Positions 54,065 to 62,043 of a DNA stretch of 64,000 bases are shown one piece after another. Origin of the DNA: Natronolimnobius sp. AArcel1 (GTDB taxonomy: Archaea; Halobacteriota; Halobacteria; Halobacteriales; Natrialbaceae). The stretch covers positions 186,001 through 250,000 of the forward strand of contig NZ_JAAKXY010000006.1 of assembly GCF_011043775.1 (NCBI RefSeq), in the 5' to 3' direction. The notes below the pieces were generated by a model. The model was not told the origin of the DNA. It did not search any database and saw only the letters and a program-made list of their open reading frames with translations. Position numbers and translations under genes: made by a program. Numbering within the stretch: position 1 is the first letter of the stretch; each line of letters starts with the position of its first letter.

Positions 54065-54832
54065 ATGATTGTCGTCGTTCCCGTCACCACACCTCGAGCG
54101 GGCCATGTTCTGTCCGCACTCGTTGAGTCGACACCGGTGAGTGCCTCGGAGGCTGCGATGCTGTACGAAGCCGCAGTCAGCGACGTGTTGCGCGCAGCAG
54201 CGGCGAGCGGTGGCACGCTGCTGGTGAACTACCGTGACGAGGAGACGCTCCCCGAGTCGGTCGTCTCAGAACTGGAATCAGACCCAGAAACTGTCATCCG
54301 AGAACTCGCTGCAGCCGCACTCGAGGACACCGAGGACGTCCGATTCGAGCGCCAGGTCGGCTCGACGCACGCTGCGCGAGTTGGAAATACTGTCACGCAC
54401 TTGCTCGAGCGCGAGGAGGTCGACACTGTGGGCGTGCTCGAGCCGACGGCCCCGCTCGTAGAACGCTCGCAGGTCGACGGCGCGGCGATGTCCCTGCGGA
54501 GACACGATGTTGTGCTTGGACCGTCTTCTGGCGGGCGGACGTATCTCGCAGCGTTTACCAAGCCGATTGATTTCACCGATGCGTACGCGCCCCCATCGCT
54601 GTCGACGCTCGCCGAGCGGACGAAAACGGCCGGGCTGGGACTTGGCTTCGCGCCGATGGTACCGACGGTTGCGACCGAGTCCGGTCTCTGTGCAACCCTC
54701 GCGGCGCTCGAGGCGCGTGCGGAGACGGATCGGCCGGGCGCGCCGGCGACTGCCGCAGCGCTCGAGGAGATTGGGATGGAAGTAGGTGGGGACGAGTCAC
54801 TCGAGCGGCGAGAGACCGACAACTCTTTTTAA
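54065..54832 (+). CDS. Nucleotidyltransferase-like (DUF2064/CofC-type GT-A fold) protein
   Basis: A 255-residue protein. MIVVVPVTTPRAGHVLSALV, LLVNYRDEETLPE, RFERQVGSTHAARVGNTVTH, VGVLEPTAPLVERSQVDGAA and DVVLGPSSGGRTYLAAF follow the order of the DUF2064 and CofC-like GT-A folds (N-terminal VxPxK/R, EPT in place of a metal-binding DDD, LGPSxDGGY-like loop). The weak acidic motif leaves catalytic activity open. Its last codons contain the tRNA promoter. Confidence 0.65.
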   Translation: MIVVVPVTTPRAGHVLSALVESTPVSASEAAMLYEAAVSDVLRAAAASGGTLLVNYRDEETLPESVVSELESDPETVIRELAAAALEDTEDVRFERQVGSTHAARVGNTVTHLLEREEVDTVGVLEPTAPLVERSQVDGAAMSLRRHDVVLGPSSGGRTYLAAFTKPIDFTDAYAPPSLSTLAERTKTAGLGLGFAPMVPTVATESGLCATLAALEARAETDRPGAPATAAALEEIGMEVGGDESLERRETDNSF

Positions 54833-54835
54833 TCG
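54826..54835 (+). promoter_or_regulatory. TATA box of the tRNA-Ser gene
   Basis: CTTTTTAATC at the very end of the preceding gene lies ~20-30 nt before the tRNA 5' end. Confidence 0.55.
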
Positions 54836-54855
54836 GGCCGGATACTCATGGGTGC

Positions 54856-54939
54856 GGTGGGGTAGCGAAGCGGCCCAACGCGCCTGCCTTGAGAGCAGGT
54901 GGCTGTATAGCCTCAGGGGTTCGAATCCCCTCCCCACCG
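54856..54939 (+). tRNA. tRNA-Ser(UGA)
   Basis: Acceptor GGTGGGG pairs with CCCCACC, discriminator G. The D arm (GCGAAGCGGCCCAACGC) is followed by an anticodon stem CCTGC/GCAGG closing the loop CTTGAGA with anticodon TGA. A long variable arm (TGGCTGTATAGCCTC) marks a type II tRNA, as expected for serine. The T arm is AGGGG-TTCGAAT-CCCCT. No intron; CCA is not encoded. Confidence 0.95.
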
Positions 54940-54995
54940 TTTTCTCACGAGTACTACGCGACGAGCGCAGCGAGGAGCGTCGCGAGTGAGAAAAC
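54939..54995. repeat. Nested hairpin directly after the tRNA
   Basis: GTTTTCTCAC (54939-54948) pairs perfectly with GTGAGAAAAC (54986-54995), and inside it GCGACG pairs with CGTCGC around AGCGCAGCGAGGAG. The outer arm begins at the discriminator base and T-run that would end tRNA transcription. Confidence 0.75.
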
Positions 54996-55000
54996 GAAAC

Positions 55001-55080
55001 GGAGGGATTTGAATCAGACCGAGGTTCTGCGAACGCAGTGAGCAGGTTCTCGGGCGTGGTTCAAATCTCCTCTCTACCAT
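55001..55080. repeat. Palindromic unit 1 ending in a degenerate copy of the tRNA-Ser 3' end
   Basis: Starts GGAGGGATTTGAATC and ends GTGGTTCAAATCTCCTC followed by TCTACCAT. The two ends are near inverted copies (11 of 13 bases). The right end resembles the tRNA T arm and acceptor 3' strand with a few C-to-T changes and adds an encoded CCA-like ACCA. Confidence 0.7.
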
Positions 55081-55119
55081 TTTCGCGACGAACAATACGT
55101 GAGGAGCAAAGCGGATATA

Positions 55120-55209
55120 GGGAGATTTGAATGAGGCCAGTCGCGCGCAGCGAACGGCGCAGCCGTGAGCGAGCACGTCTGGACGTGGTTCGAATCCCCT
55201 CCCCACCAT
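55120..55209. repeat. Palindromic unit 2 ending in an exact 21-nt copy of the tRNA-Ser 3' end
   Basis: Starts GGGAGATTTGAATG and ends with a stretch whose 55187-55207 is identical to tRNA bases 54918-54938 (T loop to acceptor 3' strand). Between the ends is CGCGCGCAGCGAACGGCGC, similar in type to the matching part of unit 1 (GCGAACGCAGTGAGCAGG). Confidence 0.75.
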
Positions 55210-55672
55210 CGTTCCTCCCAAATTTTGTGAAGAGCACCGATTGCTCGAGTAGGCTCATCTCCCGCGACAAGTGAGTATTTCGTATTCCCTGAAAGCCCTC
55301 ACCGCGCTCGACTGTCGGCGACTCGCTGTCGTTCGGAAGACCAAACTCTTCCGTGATGACGAGAGAGTGAAACTCTCTCGAACCATGCGCGCTCGAGACG
55401 CTCGCGTGCTCGCGTCGTCGGGGACAGATCGACCACGCCGACCCCTTTCAATCCCACCCCACCCACGCCTCCCCAGCCGACTCGTTCGCTCGTGAACTCG
55501 CTCACTCGCCCCTCGCGCGGGGAACGGTGTCTCTCGCTCGAGGAGACTTGAGACGCCGCCAGCACGCGCCGCGATTGTGGTTGTGAGACTGTGTCTGTAT
55601 TTCTGTGAGTCTATGCGTCTGTAGGTGCCATTGGTGGGCACACCCCCTGGATAAAGTCACTGAGGCGCGTCT
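55210..55672. other. GC-rich stretch without a convincing gene
   Basis: Open frames exist on both strands, but they are Arg/Ser-rich, overlap each other and lack an initiation context. The text is full of short repeats such as GCTCGAGACGCTCGCG and CTCGTTCGCTCGTGAACTCG. Stretches of this kind often follow tRNA or rRNA genes in haloarchaea and are over-annotated as small proteins. Confidence 0.5.
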
Positions 55673-56563
55673 GTGCTGTATGGCGACGGCTGGCCTCGAG
55701 GAATTGGGAGGTGTGCGACAATAGCCACGCCTGGCACCGTCGCGGCGACGCAGTTGCCTGCCGACGGCGTGCTGGCGGCGCTCGCGATGGCATACGCGCT
55801 CGCGCTCGCGTTAGTCCATCTACTGGTCGGGAAGCTGCCGTTTATCGACGCCGTGCCGCGCAGTCGGTGGCTGTCGATTGCAGGTGGCGTGTCCGTCGCG
55901 TACGTCTTCGTTCACATCTTGCCGGAGGTTGGCGACGCAGCAGACACCGTCGACGAGAGCGGGACGATTCTAGCCGCTATCGACTACCACATCTACCTCA
56001 TCACGCTCGCCGGATTCGTCGTCTTCTACGGCCTCGAGCGCTTTGCCGTGATTGGTATCGGCCCGGGAGCGGGCCTCGAGTCGGACGACAACGATCAATC
56101 GGCGTCGGCTCCGCATGGCGGCGTCGCGGGTGGGGGTGGCGAGCGCCCGGATCGGTTCCCGGACGGCGTCTTCTGGATCCATACAGGCTCGTTCGGATTG
56201 TACAACGCTCTCATTGGCTACCTACTGGTCCATCAGGAAGAGCCGGGAGTGACGAGCGTCACCTTCTTTTTCGTCGCGATGGCGCTGCACTTCATGGTGA
56301 ACGATGTTGGCCTTCGCGAGCATCACGGCCGGGTCTATCACCGATACGGCCGCTGGTTGCTCGCCGGAGCCGTGCTGCTTGGCTTTGCCGTCGGTGCCGT
56401 CACGGAAATCAGCGAGTTCGCTCTCGCGCTGTTGTTCGCGTTTCTCTCCGGCGGCGTAATTTTGAACGTCGTCAAAGAGGAACTGCCGTCCGAGCGCCAG
56501 AGCCGCTTTTGGGCGTTCGCCGCCGGTGCGGCGGGCTATTCGCTCGTGTTGTTGACCGTGTGA
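55673..56563 (+). CDS. ZIP-like multi-TM membrane protein
   Basis: A 296-residue frame with GTG start; the true start may be further in (for example the GTG at 55768), because the first ~30 residues are not membrane-like. Eight or so TM helices: VLAALAMAYALALALVHLLV, LSIAGGVSVAYVFVHILPEV, YHIYLITLAGFVVFYGLERF, then after a Gly-rich loop LYNALIGYLLV, TSVTFFFVAMALHFMVNDVG, WLLAGAVLLGFAVGAVTEIS and LALLFAFLSGGVILNVVKEE. FVHILPEV, ALHFMVND and GGVILNVVKEELP recall ZIP transporters, though the metal-binding His-x-x-x-Glu is only partly kept. Its stop directly abuts the stop of citE. Confidence 0.75.
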   Translation: MLYGDGWPRGIGRCATIATPGTVAATQLPADGVLAALAMAYALALALVHLLVGKLPFIDAVPRSRWLSIAGGVSVAYVFVHILPEVGDAADTVDESGTILAAIDYHIYLITLAGFVVFYGLERFAVIGIGPGAGLESDDNDQSASAPHGGVAGGGGERPDRFPDGVFWIHTGSFGLYNALIGYLLVHQEEPGVTSVTFFFVAMALHFMVNDVGLREHHGRVYHRYGRWLLAGAVLLGFAVGAVTEISEFALALLFAFLSGGVILNVVKEELPSERQSRFWAFAAGAAGYSLVLLTV

Positions 56564-57613
56564 CTATCGGTACGCCAACTCGAGGCCGAGCGCGCGCTCG
56601 AGGAGTTCGGCGTCGTAGTAGTCTGTGGTCTGTGCCGGTCGCGTCTCGTCGATTGTCCGCACCGTCTGAACGGTGTTCACGAAGTTTTTGAACGTCGCTT
56701 CGTCGACCATCTGGCCGTTGAGCGTGACCGCGCCGGTGCCCTCGCGTTTGGCGGCGTTGAACCGCTCGATCTTGTCCACGTCGCGCTCGAGTTCGTCGGG
56801 GGTGGGCATGTGGACGGTGTTCGCCTGAATCGTCTGTTTTGGGTAGAGGGACCACGAGCCGTCGAGGCCGAGTCGGGCTTCGTGTTCGACCTGGTCGGCA
56901 TACGCGTCGGCGTTGTAGAACGTCAGCCCGGCACGTTCTGTAAAGAGGTCGTCGAACGGGCCGCCAATCGCGAGCAGCCCCGCAGCGCTTGCTTCGTTCG
57001 AGAGCGCCTCGAGCAGGCCGTCCCAGCGCGGACGGCCGTCACCGAGGTCGCGGCCACCGAGTTCGGCGGTGTAGTCGACGGGGCCAAAGACGAGCGCGGT
57101 GAGCCGGGACTCCTCGCCGAAGCGGGCGATTTCGCGCAGATCTGAGCGCGCGCAGCCTGTTTCGACGATGATCGAGAGGCCAATCGAGTTGTCCGCGTAG
57201 CCGTGGGCTTGCTCAGCTTCTGCGACGGCTTCTGTGGCGCGGCGCACGTCCTCGAGGCGACCGACTTTTGGGACGACGACGCCGTCGATTTCGTCTCCAA
57301 TCTCGCTTACGAGGCGGTCGATCTGCTCGCGCCCCTTCTCGCGGTAGGTTTCGTCCTCGTAGCTCCACTCCACGCGGGGCCAGATCTCGCCCGTGAAGTC
57401 GTGGTCGGGGACGAGATCGAGTGTATTCTCGAGGCCCTCGGCTTTCATATCGGGCGCAGTGCCGTCCTCGAGATCGGGGACGAGCCAGTCGGGAGCCTGA
57501 AAGCCCGCTGCGGTGAGCCCGGAGCGGAGGTATTTCGCCGAGTCCTCTTTGGGGACGGCGGCCGGTGCGGTCTGGAAGGTTCGGCAGAGTCGGATGTCAG
57601 TGTCGTCTGTCAT
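56564..57613 (-). CDS. citE: HpcH/HpaI (CitE-like) lyase, probable beta-methylmalyl-CoA lyase
   Basis: A 349-residue CitE/MCL-type aldolase: FQAPDWLVPDLEDGTAPDMK, RVEWSYEDETYREKGREQID, GVVVPKVGRLEDVRRATEAV, IVETGCARSDLREIARF, FGPVDYTAELGGRDLG and DGSWSLYPKQTIQAN in family order. By context it cleaves beta-methylmalyl-CoA to propionyl-CoA and glyoxylate, the step after mesaconyl-CoA hydratase in the methylaspartate cycle. It is last in the minus-strand operon, 26 nt after mch. Confidence 0.9.
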   Translation of the reverse strand: MTDDTDIRLCRTFQTAPAAVPKEDSAKYLRSGLTAAGFQAPDWLVPDLEDGTAPDMKAEGLENTLDLVPDHDFTGEIWPRVEWSYEDETYREKGREQIDRLVSEIGDEIDGVVVPKVGRLEDVRRATEAVAEAEQAHGYADNSIGLSIIVETGCARSDLREIARFGEESRLTALVFGPVDYTAELGGRDLGDGRPRWDGLLEALSNEASAAGLLAIGGPFDDLFTERAGLTFYNADAYADQVEHEARLGLDGSWSLYPKQTIQANTVHMPTPDELERDVDKIERFNAAKREGTGAVTLNGQMVDEATFKNFVNTVQTVRTIDETRPAQTTDYYDAELLERALGLELAYR

Positions 57614-57639
57614 CGGTGAGTGGTGAGTGAGTTGTGTGT

Positions 57640-58731
57640 TCAGGATTGCGTCCGGATTTCGGCGGTTCGCGTGCCCGAGTAGACGGGCTCCTCGCGCTGG
57701 TTGAACGCGATGTGTTCGAAGCGGACCGTGCCCGCGTCGGTAGGCGAACTCGAGTCGGCGTTCGCCTCGAGTACGCGCGTGAACGCGTAGATGGTGTCGC
57801 CGGGCATCACGAAGGTGTGGAACTGTTCGTCGTCGAAGCCGACCTCGCGCCAGGTCTGCTCGTCTGAGCGGGCGTGGCCGAGCGCGCTCGAGCGGGTGAC
57901 GTCGCCGTAGGTGACGATCTCGCCCGAGGGCGCGTCGCTCATGGCATCGGCGTTGTGGTGCTGTTTGGCTGTGTTGAGCGTCGCGAGCGGCAGGGATGCG
58001 ACGGTGACGTCGTCCTGCGTGCGCCCGCGTTCGTGCCTGTAGGCCACGGTGGCGTGTTGCTCGTCGGCGCGCTCGAGGGCCGCGACGAAGTCCTCGAAGT
58101 GCTCTCCGTCGGGGGTGATGAACGTGTCCGGAAGCGTGGGCTGGGGGTCGTCGGCATCGTCATCGTCAGCAGCCTGTGCGCCGCCATCGGTCTCGAGCGG
58201 GTCACGTCGCGGGATCATATTCGTGCGCTTGTAGGAACACAGCAGTTCGCCAGTCGCGGCGTCTCGCCCGCGCGTTCGCCAGGTGACGATGCCGTACTGG
58301 GGGCGCGAACTCGAGGTAGCCGTGCTCACGACCTCGCTTTCGACCCGCAGTTCGGTGCCCGGTGTAACGGGCGCGCCGGGAAAGCGCACGTCCGTTCGGC
58401 CGAGGAAGTAGCCGCCCTTCTCGCTCAGGTCTTCGACAGTGATCCCGAGGGTTGCGGCGGTGAGGTAGTCCGGGTGAATCGGCGGTTCGTCGAACCCGCG
58501 CTCGCGGGCGGCGTCCGTGCGCCAGTAGGCCGGATCGTGATTCAGCGTCTGGCTCAGCCACTGTTCGTTGCCCCAGCGAGTGAGCGTCAGTCCAGGGTCG
58601 TGCTCGAGCAGGTCGCCCTCTGCGAACGCCTCGAAGTAGTGGCCTTTCTCGCGCGTGTCGGCACGCTCGAGTGCGTGGCTGAACGTCTCGGGGTCAGTCC
58701 AGTCGACCGGATCGGATGTGCCGTCAGTCAT
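57640..58731 (-). CDS. mch: Mesaconyl-CoA hydratase, double MaoC type
   Basis: A 363-residue hot-dog fold hydratase. The N-terminal half contains HYFEAFAEGDLLEHDPGLTL, WLSQTLNHDPAYW and FPGAPVTPGTELRVESEVVS, the C-terminal half ALGHARSDEQTWREVGFDDE and FVMPGDTIYAFTRVLEA. This is the organisation of haloarchaeal Mch, which hydrates mesaconyl-C1-CoA to beta-methylmalyl-CoA. Start overlaps the mal stop by 8 nt. An acidic linker (QAADDDDADDPQPT) joins the halves. Confidence 0.92.
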   Translation of the reverse strand: MTDGTSDPVDWTDPETFSHALERADTREKGHYFEAFAEGDLLEHDPGLTLTRWGNEQWLSQTLNHDPAYWRTDAARERGFDEPPIHPDYLTAATLGITVEDLSEKGGYFLGRTDVRFPGAPVTPGTELRVESEVVSTATSSSRPQYGIVTWRTRGRDAATGELLCSYKRTNMIPRRDPLETDGGAQAADDDDADDPQPTLPDTFITPDGEHFEDFVAALERADEQHATVAYRHERGRTQDDVTVASLPLATLNTAKQHHNADAMSDAPSGEIVTYGDVTRSSALGHARSDEQTWREVGFDDEQFHTFVMPGDTIYAFTRVLEANADSSSPTDAGTVRFEHIAFNQREEPVYSGTRTAEIRTQS

Positions 58732-60007
58732 CCGCGGTCACCTCGTCGGCATCCGGACATGCGACCCGAACCTCTCTGGCGCGTCTGGCGACGGTTCGGC
58801 GCATCTCGTTTTCGACGATCATGTAGCCCTCGTCGAAGCCCATGCCGGGTTTGGCCAGCACCTGCGCAGCGTCGGTCGCGAGCGCGACGTGGGCGCAGGC
58901 TCGAGCCGACGTTTCGGTTTCGTTGCAGGTGCCGCCGAGATAGGCACGGGTGTCGGTTCCCTCGCAGTAGCGGACGGCCTGCCCACTGCGGTGGAGGCTG
59001 CCCAGATCCGGCGTTTTGATCTGAACCACGTCCGCTGCGCCCGCGTCGACGAACGCCCGCACGTCCTCGAGTGTGTTGCACCACTCGTCGGCGACGATGT
59101 CGACAGTGGCGCCGGCGCTTTGGAGACCCTCACGGAGTTCAGCCATCGCCTGAATCTGCTTGGCGCGGCTGCCGGCATCCATTGGCCCCTCGATCTGGAT
59201 GGGGAACGGCGACGCGGCGTCCTCGAGTGTCCGGAAATAGTCGACCACCTCGGCGCGGTCGTACGGCGCGCCGAACAACTCGCCGATCATCCCGTAGACG
59301 TCGATGTGGAATCGGGGCGCGTAGTCTGTTTGACCCAATTCTTGTGCGCGTGTTTGAAGCCACTCGACATACTCGAGTAGCGCCTTTCCGTTCTCGCCAA
59401 TCTTCTCGCGGCTGTTGATCAGGCCGTGAGGGAGGACGGGAACGCCCTTGACGAACATCTTCTCGGCGTTCGTGTAGCGGTCGTCGCCGGACTGGCCGAA
59501 GACGGGCACCGGCTCGGTCGCGGGCTCAGTCCCGAGGGCGTCGGCGAGCACGTCTGTCCGCGTCGTGTTCGTCGCTGTCGCGGCCGCAGCGAGCAACGCC
59601 TGCGAGACGCCGTAGCGAATCGCCGTGTGCAGTTGCGTCCCTCCCACCTGGAGCGTCTCGAGGATCGCCGCATTCTCGAGGAATCGGGTTGCGTCGCGGC
59701 CCTCGAGCGCGTCGGTGACGGGGCCTTCGACGACAGGGGCGTATTCGTCGGCGCGAAAGAGGGGGTCCCGCCCGCCAGCGCCGGAGTACTGGACGGCGGC
59801 GCAGTCGCCCCGGACGACAGTGCCATCTGCGAGCTCGAGGTCGACGATAAGCGTCTCGCCGGCTTGTCGGATCTCCTCGAAGCCGTCGGTGACTGGGTCG
59901 CCCTCGTAGGTGACGCCATCCTGCGTGGCTCCCTGTTTGATTGCGCGCTGGTCGTCGAAGAAGAACCCGCTGTAGCCGGGTGTCGTGCGAATGTCGGTGA
60001 TTTGCAT
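58724..60007 (-). CDS. mal: Methylaspartate ammonia-lyase
   Basis: A 427-residue enolase-superfamily protein: TPGYSGFFFDDQRAIKQGAT, GRDPLFRADEYAPVVEGPV at the N terminus, VFGQSGDDRYTNAEKMFVKG, FHIDVYGMIGELF, PFPIQIEGPMDAGSRAKQIQ, VADEWCNTLEDV and DVVQIKTPDLGSLHRSGQAV (base lysine). D, E and D at strands 3-5 bind Mg2+. It eliminates ammonia from (2S,3S)-3-methylaspartate to give mesaconate. Its start uses the A of the mamB stop (TGATG). Confidence 0.96.
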   Translation of the reverse strand: MQITDIRTTPGYSGFFFDDQRAIKQGATQDGVTYEGDPVTDGFEEIRQAGETLIVDLELADGTVVRGDCAAVQYSGAGGRDPLFRADEYAPVVEGPVTDALEGRDATRFLENAAILETLQVGGTQLHTAIRYGVSQALLAAAATATNTTRTDVLADALGTEPATEPVPVFGQSGDDRYTNAEKMFVKGVPVLPHGLINSREKIGENGKALLEYVEWLQTRAQELGQTDYAPRFHIDVYGMIGELFGAPYDRAEVVDYFRTLEDAASPFPIQIEGPMDAGSRAKQIQAMAELREGLQSAGATVDIVADEWCNTLEDVRAFVDAGAADVVQIKTPDLGSLHRSGQAVRYCEGTDTRAYLGGTCNETETSARACAHVALATDAAQVLAKPGMGFDEGYMIVENEMRRTVARRAREVRVACPDADEVTADD

Positions 60008-61446
60008 CAGGCGTCACCTCCGGTCTGTGGCCGGCCGATCAGTTTCCCGTCACTGATCGCATCGACGTCGTCTGCGACCATTCGGAACGACTGGTCGCGA
60101 CCCTCCGTCGCGGCTCGCTGTGAGAGTCGTGCCGCATGAATCTCCTTAATCTCGTCGTCCATTGCGAGGTCGCCCCACTCGAGGATGCGGACGCGGCCGT
60201 CGTCGTCTCGCGCCGGGAGAACGGCCCCCTTCGCGCTGTCACTCGGGGCGAACGGCACGTCGAGTGCGCCGGCGTCGAACGCGGCGAGCGTTCCCTGGAC
60301 CACGTCGCCGTCGCCGCACTCGAGGACGGTCTCGAGAAGCGTCCGGGTTTCGCGTTCGATTAAGTCCTGTTCTGCCTGAATGCCGTCGATGTCGATATCC
60401 TGTTCGATTGCCATATCGATGACCTGTCGCGTGGTGCGGAGTCCGGCGGCGTTTGCCTCCTTGGTCGGAACGCCCTGGAACTCCTGGGGTGATTTCGTGA
60501 TGACCTTATCGGGTTGGGCGATGGCGGCGGTCAGCCCGCCGAGGCTGATGACGCCGTTGGCGCGTGCCTCGTCCGGCGGGAAGCCGCCCATCCACTCGTG
60601 GAAGACGGTGGTGACTGTGACCTCGTCGGGCAGGAACTCCGTACCGAGTGCCTTGAGGGCGCGCAGTGCGGCCACGTCTTGGACGACGTTGCCGACCTGC
60701 CCGTAGCCGAGCGTGAGCGAGCGCACGCCCTGTGTGGCGGCAAGTTGCCCTTCGATCAGCATGATCGTGATCGCGATTGACGGCGGGACGAGCGTCCCGG
60801 TAAGCGGGCCGAACGGCTCGCGGTTGATCCGCACGCCGCGTTCGGTGTAGGCCCCCGCCAGCCGGTCGACGAACTGCCAGCGTTCAATCGTCTCCGCAAG
60901 GCCGTGGCGATTCGTATAGGGAATGTTGTACGAAATCGGCCCACCCTCGAAGCTCTGGAAGCCGCCCGCAAAGGTGATCGCCGCGAGCAGGCGGGCGTCA
61001 GGCGTTCCGTGACGCACCTCGATTGGGGCGTCGACTGCGTCGATCAGCTTTCGACAGCCCTCGACGCCGTGGTTGACCGCTGGAAAGCCATTCAGCGTGT
61101 CATCGCCCGTCTCGCGGGCGTTTGCGAGTCCTTCCTTTGCGTTCTCGTACGCGTTGTCGCGCGTGTAGGAGTCAATCGTCGTCGGGAGGAGGTCGGCGTT
61201 ACCCTCGCCGTGGAGGTACTCGAGGAGGTCGATCTGATCCTCGAGTTGGGGGACGCCGGCTCGTGGCTGCAAGAGTGGGGCGTCGGCTGACTCGAGGACA
61301 TCCGCGAATCGCTTGTGTGCGGGCAGCGACTCGTGGTATGCGAGTGCGTCCTCGAAGTCGACCGCCGCGCCGGTGGGCCAGTTCGACCGGATTTCGTCGT
61401 CGATGCGCCGGAGCTCGTCGCCTGGAATGCGTTCGTCGCGTTGCAT
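60007..61446 (-). CDS. mamB: Glutamate mutase epsilon subunit
   Basis: A 479-residue TIM-barrel subunit: PLLQPRAGVPQLEDQIDLLE, TTIDSYTRDNAYENAKEGL, GFPAVNHGVEGCRKLIDAVD, QVRHGTPDARLL-like VRHGTPDARLLAAITFAGGF and GPISYNIPYTN. With MamA and adenosylcobalamin it rearranges (S)-glutamate to (2S,3S)-3-methylaspartate by a radical route. The B12-dependent start of the cycle explains a need for the cobQ/cobO products. Five nt downstream of mamA. Confidence 0.96.
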   Translation of the reverse strand: MQRDERIPGDELRRIDDEIRSNWPTGAAVDFEDALAYHESLPAHKRFADVLESADAPLLQPRAGVPQLEDQIDLLEYLHGEGNADLLPTTIDSYTRDNAYENAKEGLANARETGDDTLNGFPAVNHGVEGCRKLIDAVDAPIEVRHGTPDARLLAAITFAGGFQSFEGGPISYNIPYTNRHGLAETIERWQFVDRLAGAYTERGVRINREPFGPLTGTLVPPSIAITIMLIEGQLAATQGVRSLTLGYGQVGNVVQDVAALRALKALGTEFLPDEVTVTTVFHEWMGGFPPDEARANGVISLGGLTAAIAQPDKVITKSPQEFQGVPTKEANAAGLRTTRQVIDMAIEQDIDIDGIQAEQDLIERETRTLLETVLECGDGDVVQGTLAAFDAGALDVPFAPSDSAKGAVLPARDDDGRVRILEWGDLAMDDEIKEIHAARLSQRAATEGRDQSFRMVADDVDAISDGKLIGRPQTGGDA

Positions 61447-61451
61447 CGATG

Positions 61452-61892
61452 TTAGGAGGTAACGGTGGCCCGTTCGGATTCGGTTGGGCTGAGTGTGAGG
61501 TCGCGCCGCAGGGCAGCAATGGCCTCCTCCGGGTCGGTCTCGGAGTCGAAGACGCGGTCAAACCCGAGTTCTCGGAAGGTTCGCCGGGTCTGCTCGAAGT
61601 CGTCCTGGCCGACGGCGAGGTTGCCACCGATGTAGGTGACCGCGTCGGCACCGGCGTCCTCGAGTTCCTGCTGAAAGCCCTGGCAGTCCTGCTCGGCGTG
61701 GCCGTAGAGCGAGGAGACCAGTACAGCAGCTGCGTCGTGTTCGACTGCGGCCTCGGCGAACTCCTCTTTGGAGGTTTGCACACCGAGGTTGACGACGGTG
61801 AAGCCTGCTGCACTGAACGCGTGCTCGAGTATCGTGATGCCAACGACGTGAGCGTCCGAGCCGATCACGCCGAGGACGACGGTTCTAGACAT
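61452..61892 (-). CDS. mamA: Glutamate mutase sigma (B12-binding) subunit
   Basis: A 146-residue flavodoxin-like cobalamin-binding protein. GSDAHVVGITILEHAF contains D-x-H-x-x-G, whose histidine replaces dimethylbenzimidazole as lower ligand of cobalt. VLVSSLYGHAEQDCQGF (the S-x-L loop) and YIGGNLAVGQDDFE (GG near the nucleotide tail) complete the site. First gene of the operon. Slightly longer than usual at the C terminus. Confidence 0.96.
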   Translation of the reverse strand: MSRTVVLGVIGSDAHVVGITILEHAFSAAGFTVVNLGVQTSKEEFAEAAVEHDAAAVLVSSLYGHAEQDCQGFQQELEDAGADAVTYIGGNLAVGQDDFEQTRRTFRELGFDRVFDSETDPEEAIAALRRDLTLSPTESERATVTS

Positions 61893-61917
61893 CGTACTCG
61901 GGACGATGAGAGTCGGC

Positions 61918-62005
61918 AGTATAAAGTTAATGATTGTCCATGATAATATTCTTTAATGGTGTTTAGGGAACGGGTGTGAGAAGCAACCACAACAAAATTA
62001 TTAAT
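61918..62005. promoter_or_regulatory. Divergent promoters of mamA and mct
   Basis: For mamA, TTAACTTTATAC (minus strand, 61919-61930) is ~26-38 nt before the start. For mct, AAATTATTAATAG (61995-62007) is ~37-49 nt before the ATG at 62044. The 150-nt region is AT-rich and could carry a shared operator, allowing one regulator to control the whole pathway. Confidence 0.55.
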
Positions 62006-62043
62006 AGTGAAGGTTTTTGGCGTGGCGTCGGGATGGTCCGGCC

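Noticed and set aside
55001-55209. Possible extra tRNA genes
   Set aside because: Only T-arm and acceptor 3' strand are present; no anticodon arm or matching 5' acceptor.
54913-55221. Minus-strand open frame across the tRNA and its repeats
   Set aside because: Overlaps tRNA-Ser; the repeated GxxFEPRP words are translations of tRNA 3'-end copies.
55255-55641. Minus-strand 128-codon open frame after the tRNA
   Set aside because: Arg/Ser-rich, overlapped by an equally good frame on the other strand, no start context; kept as a non-coding block.
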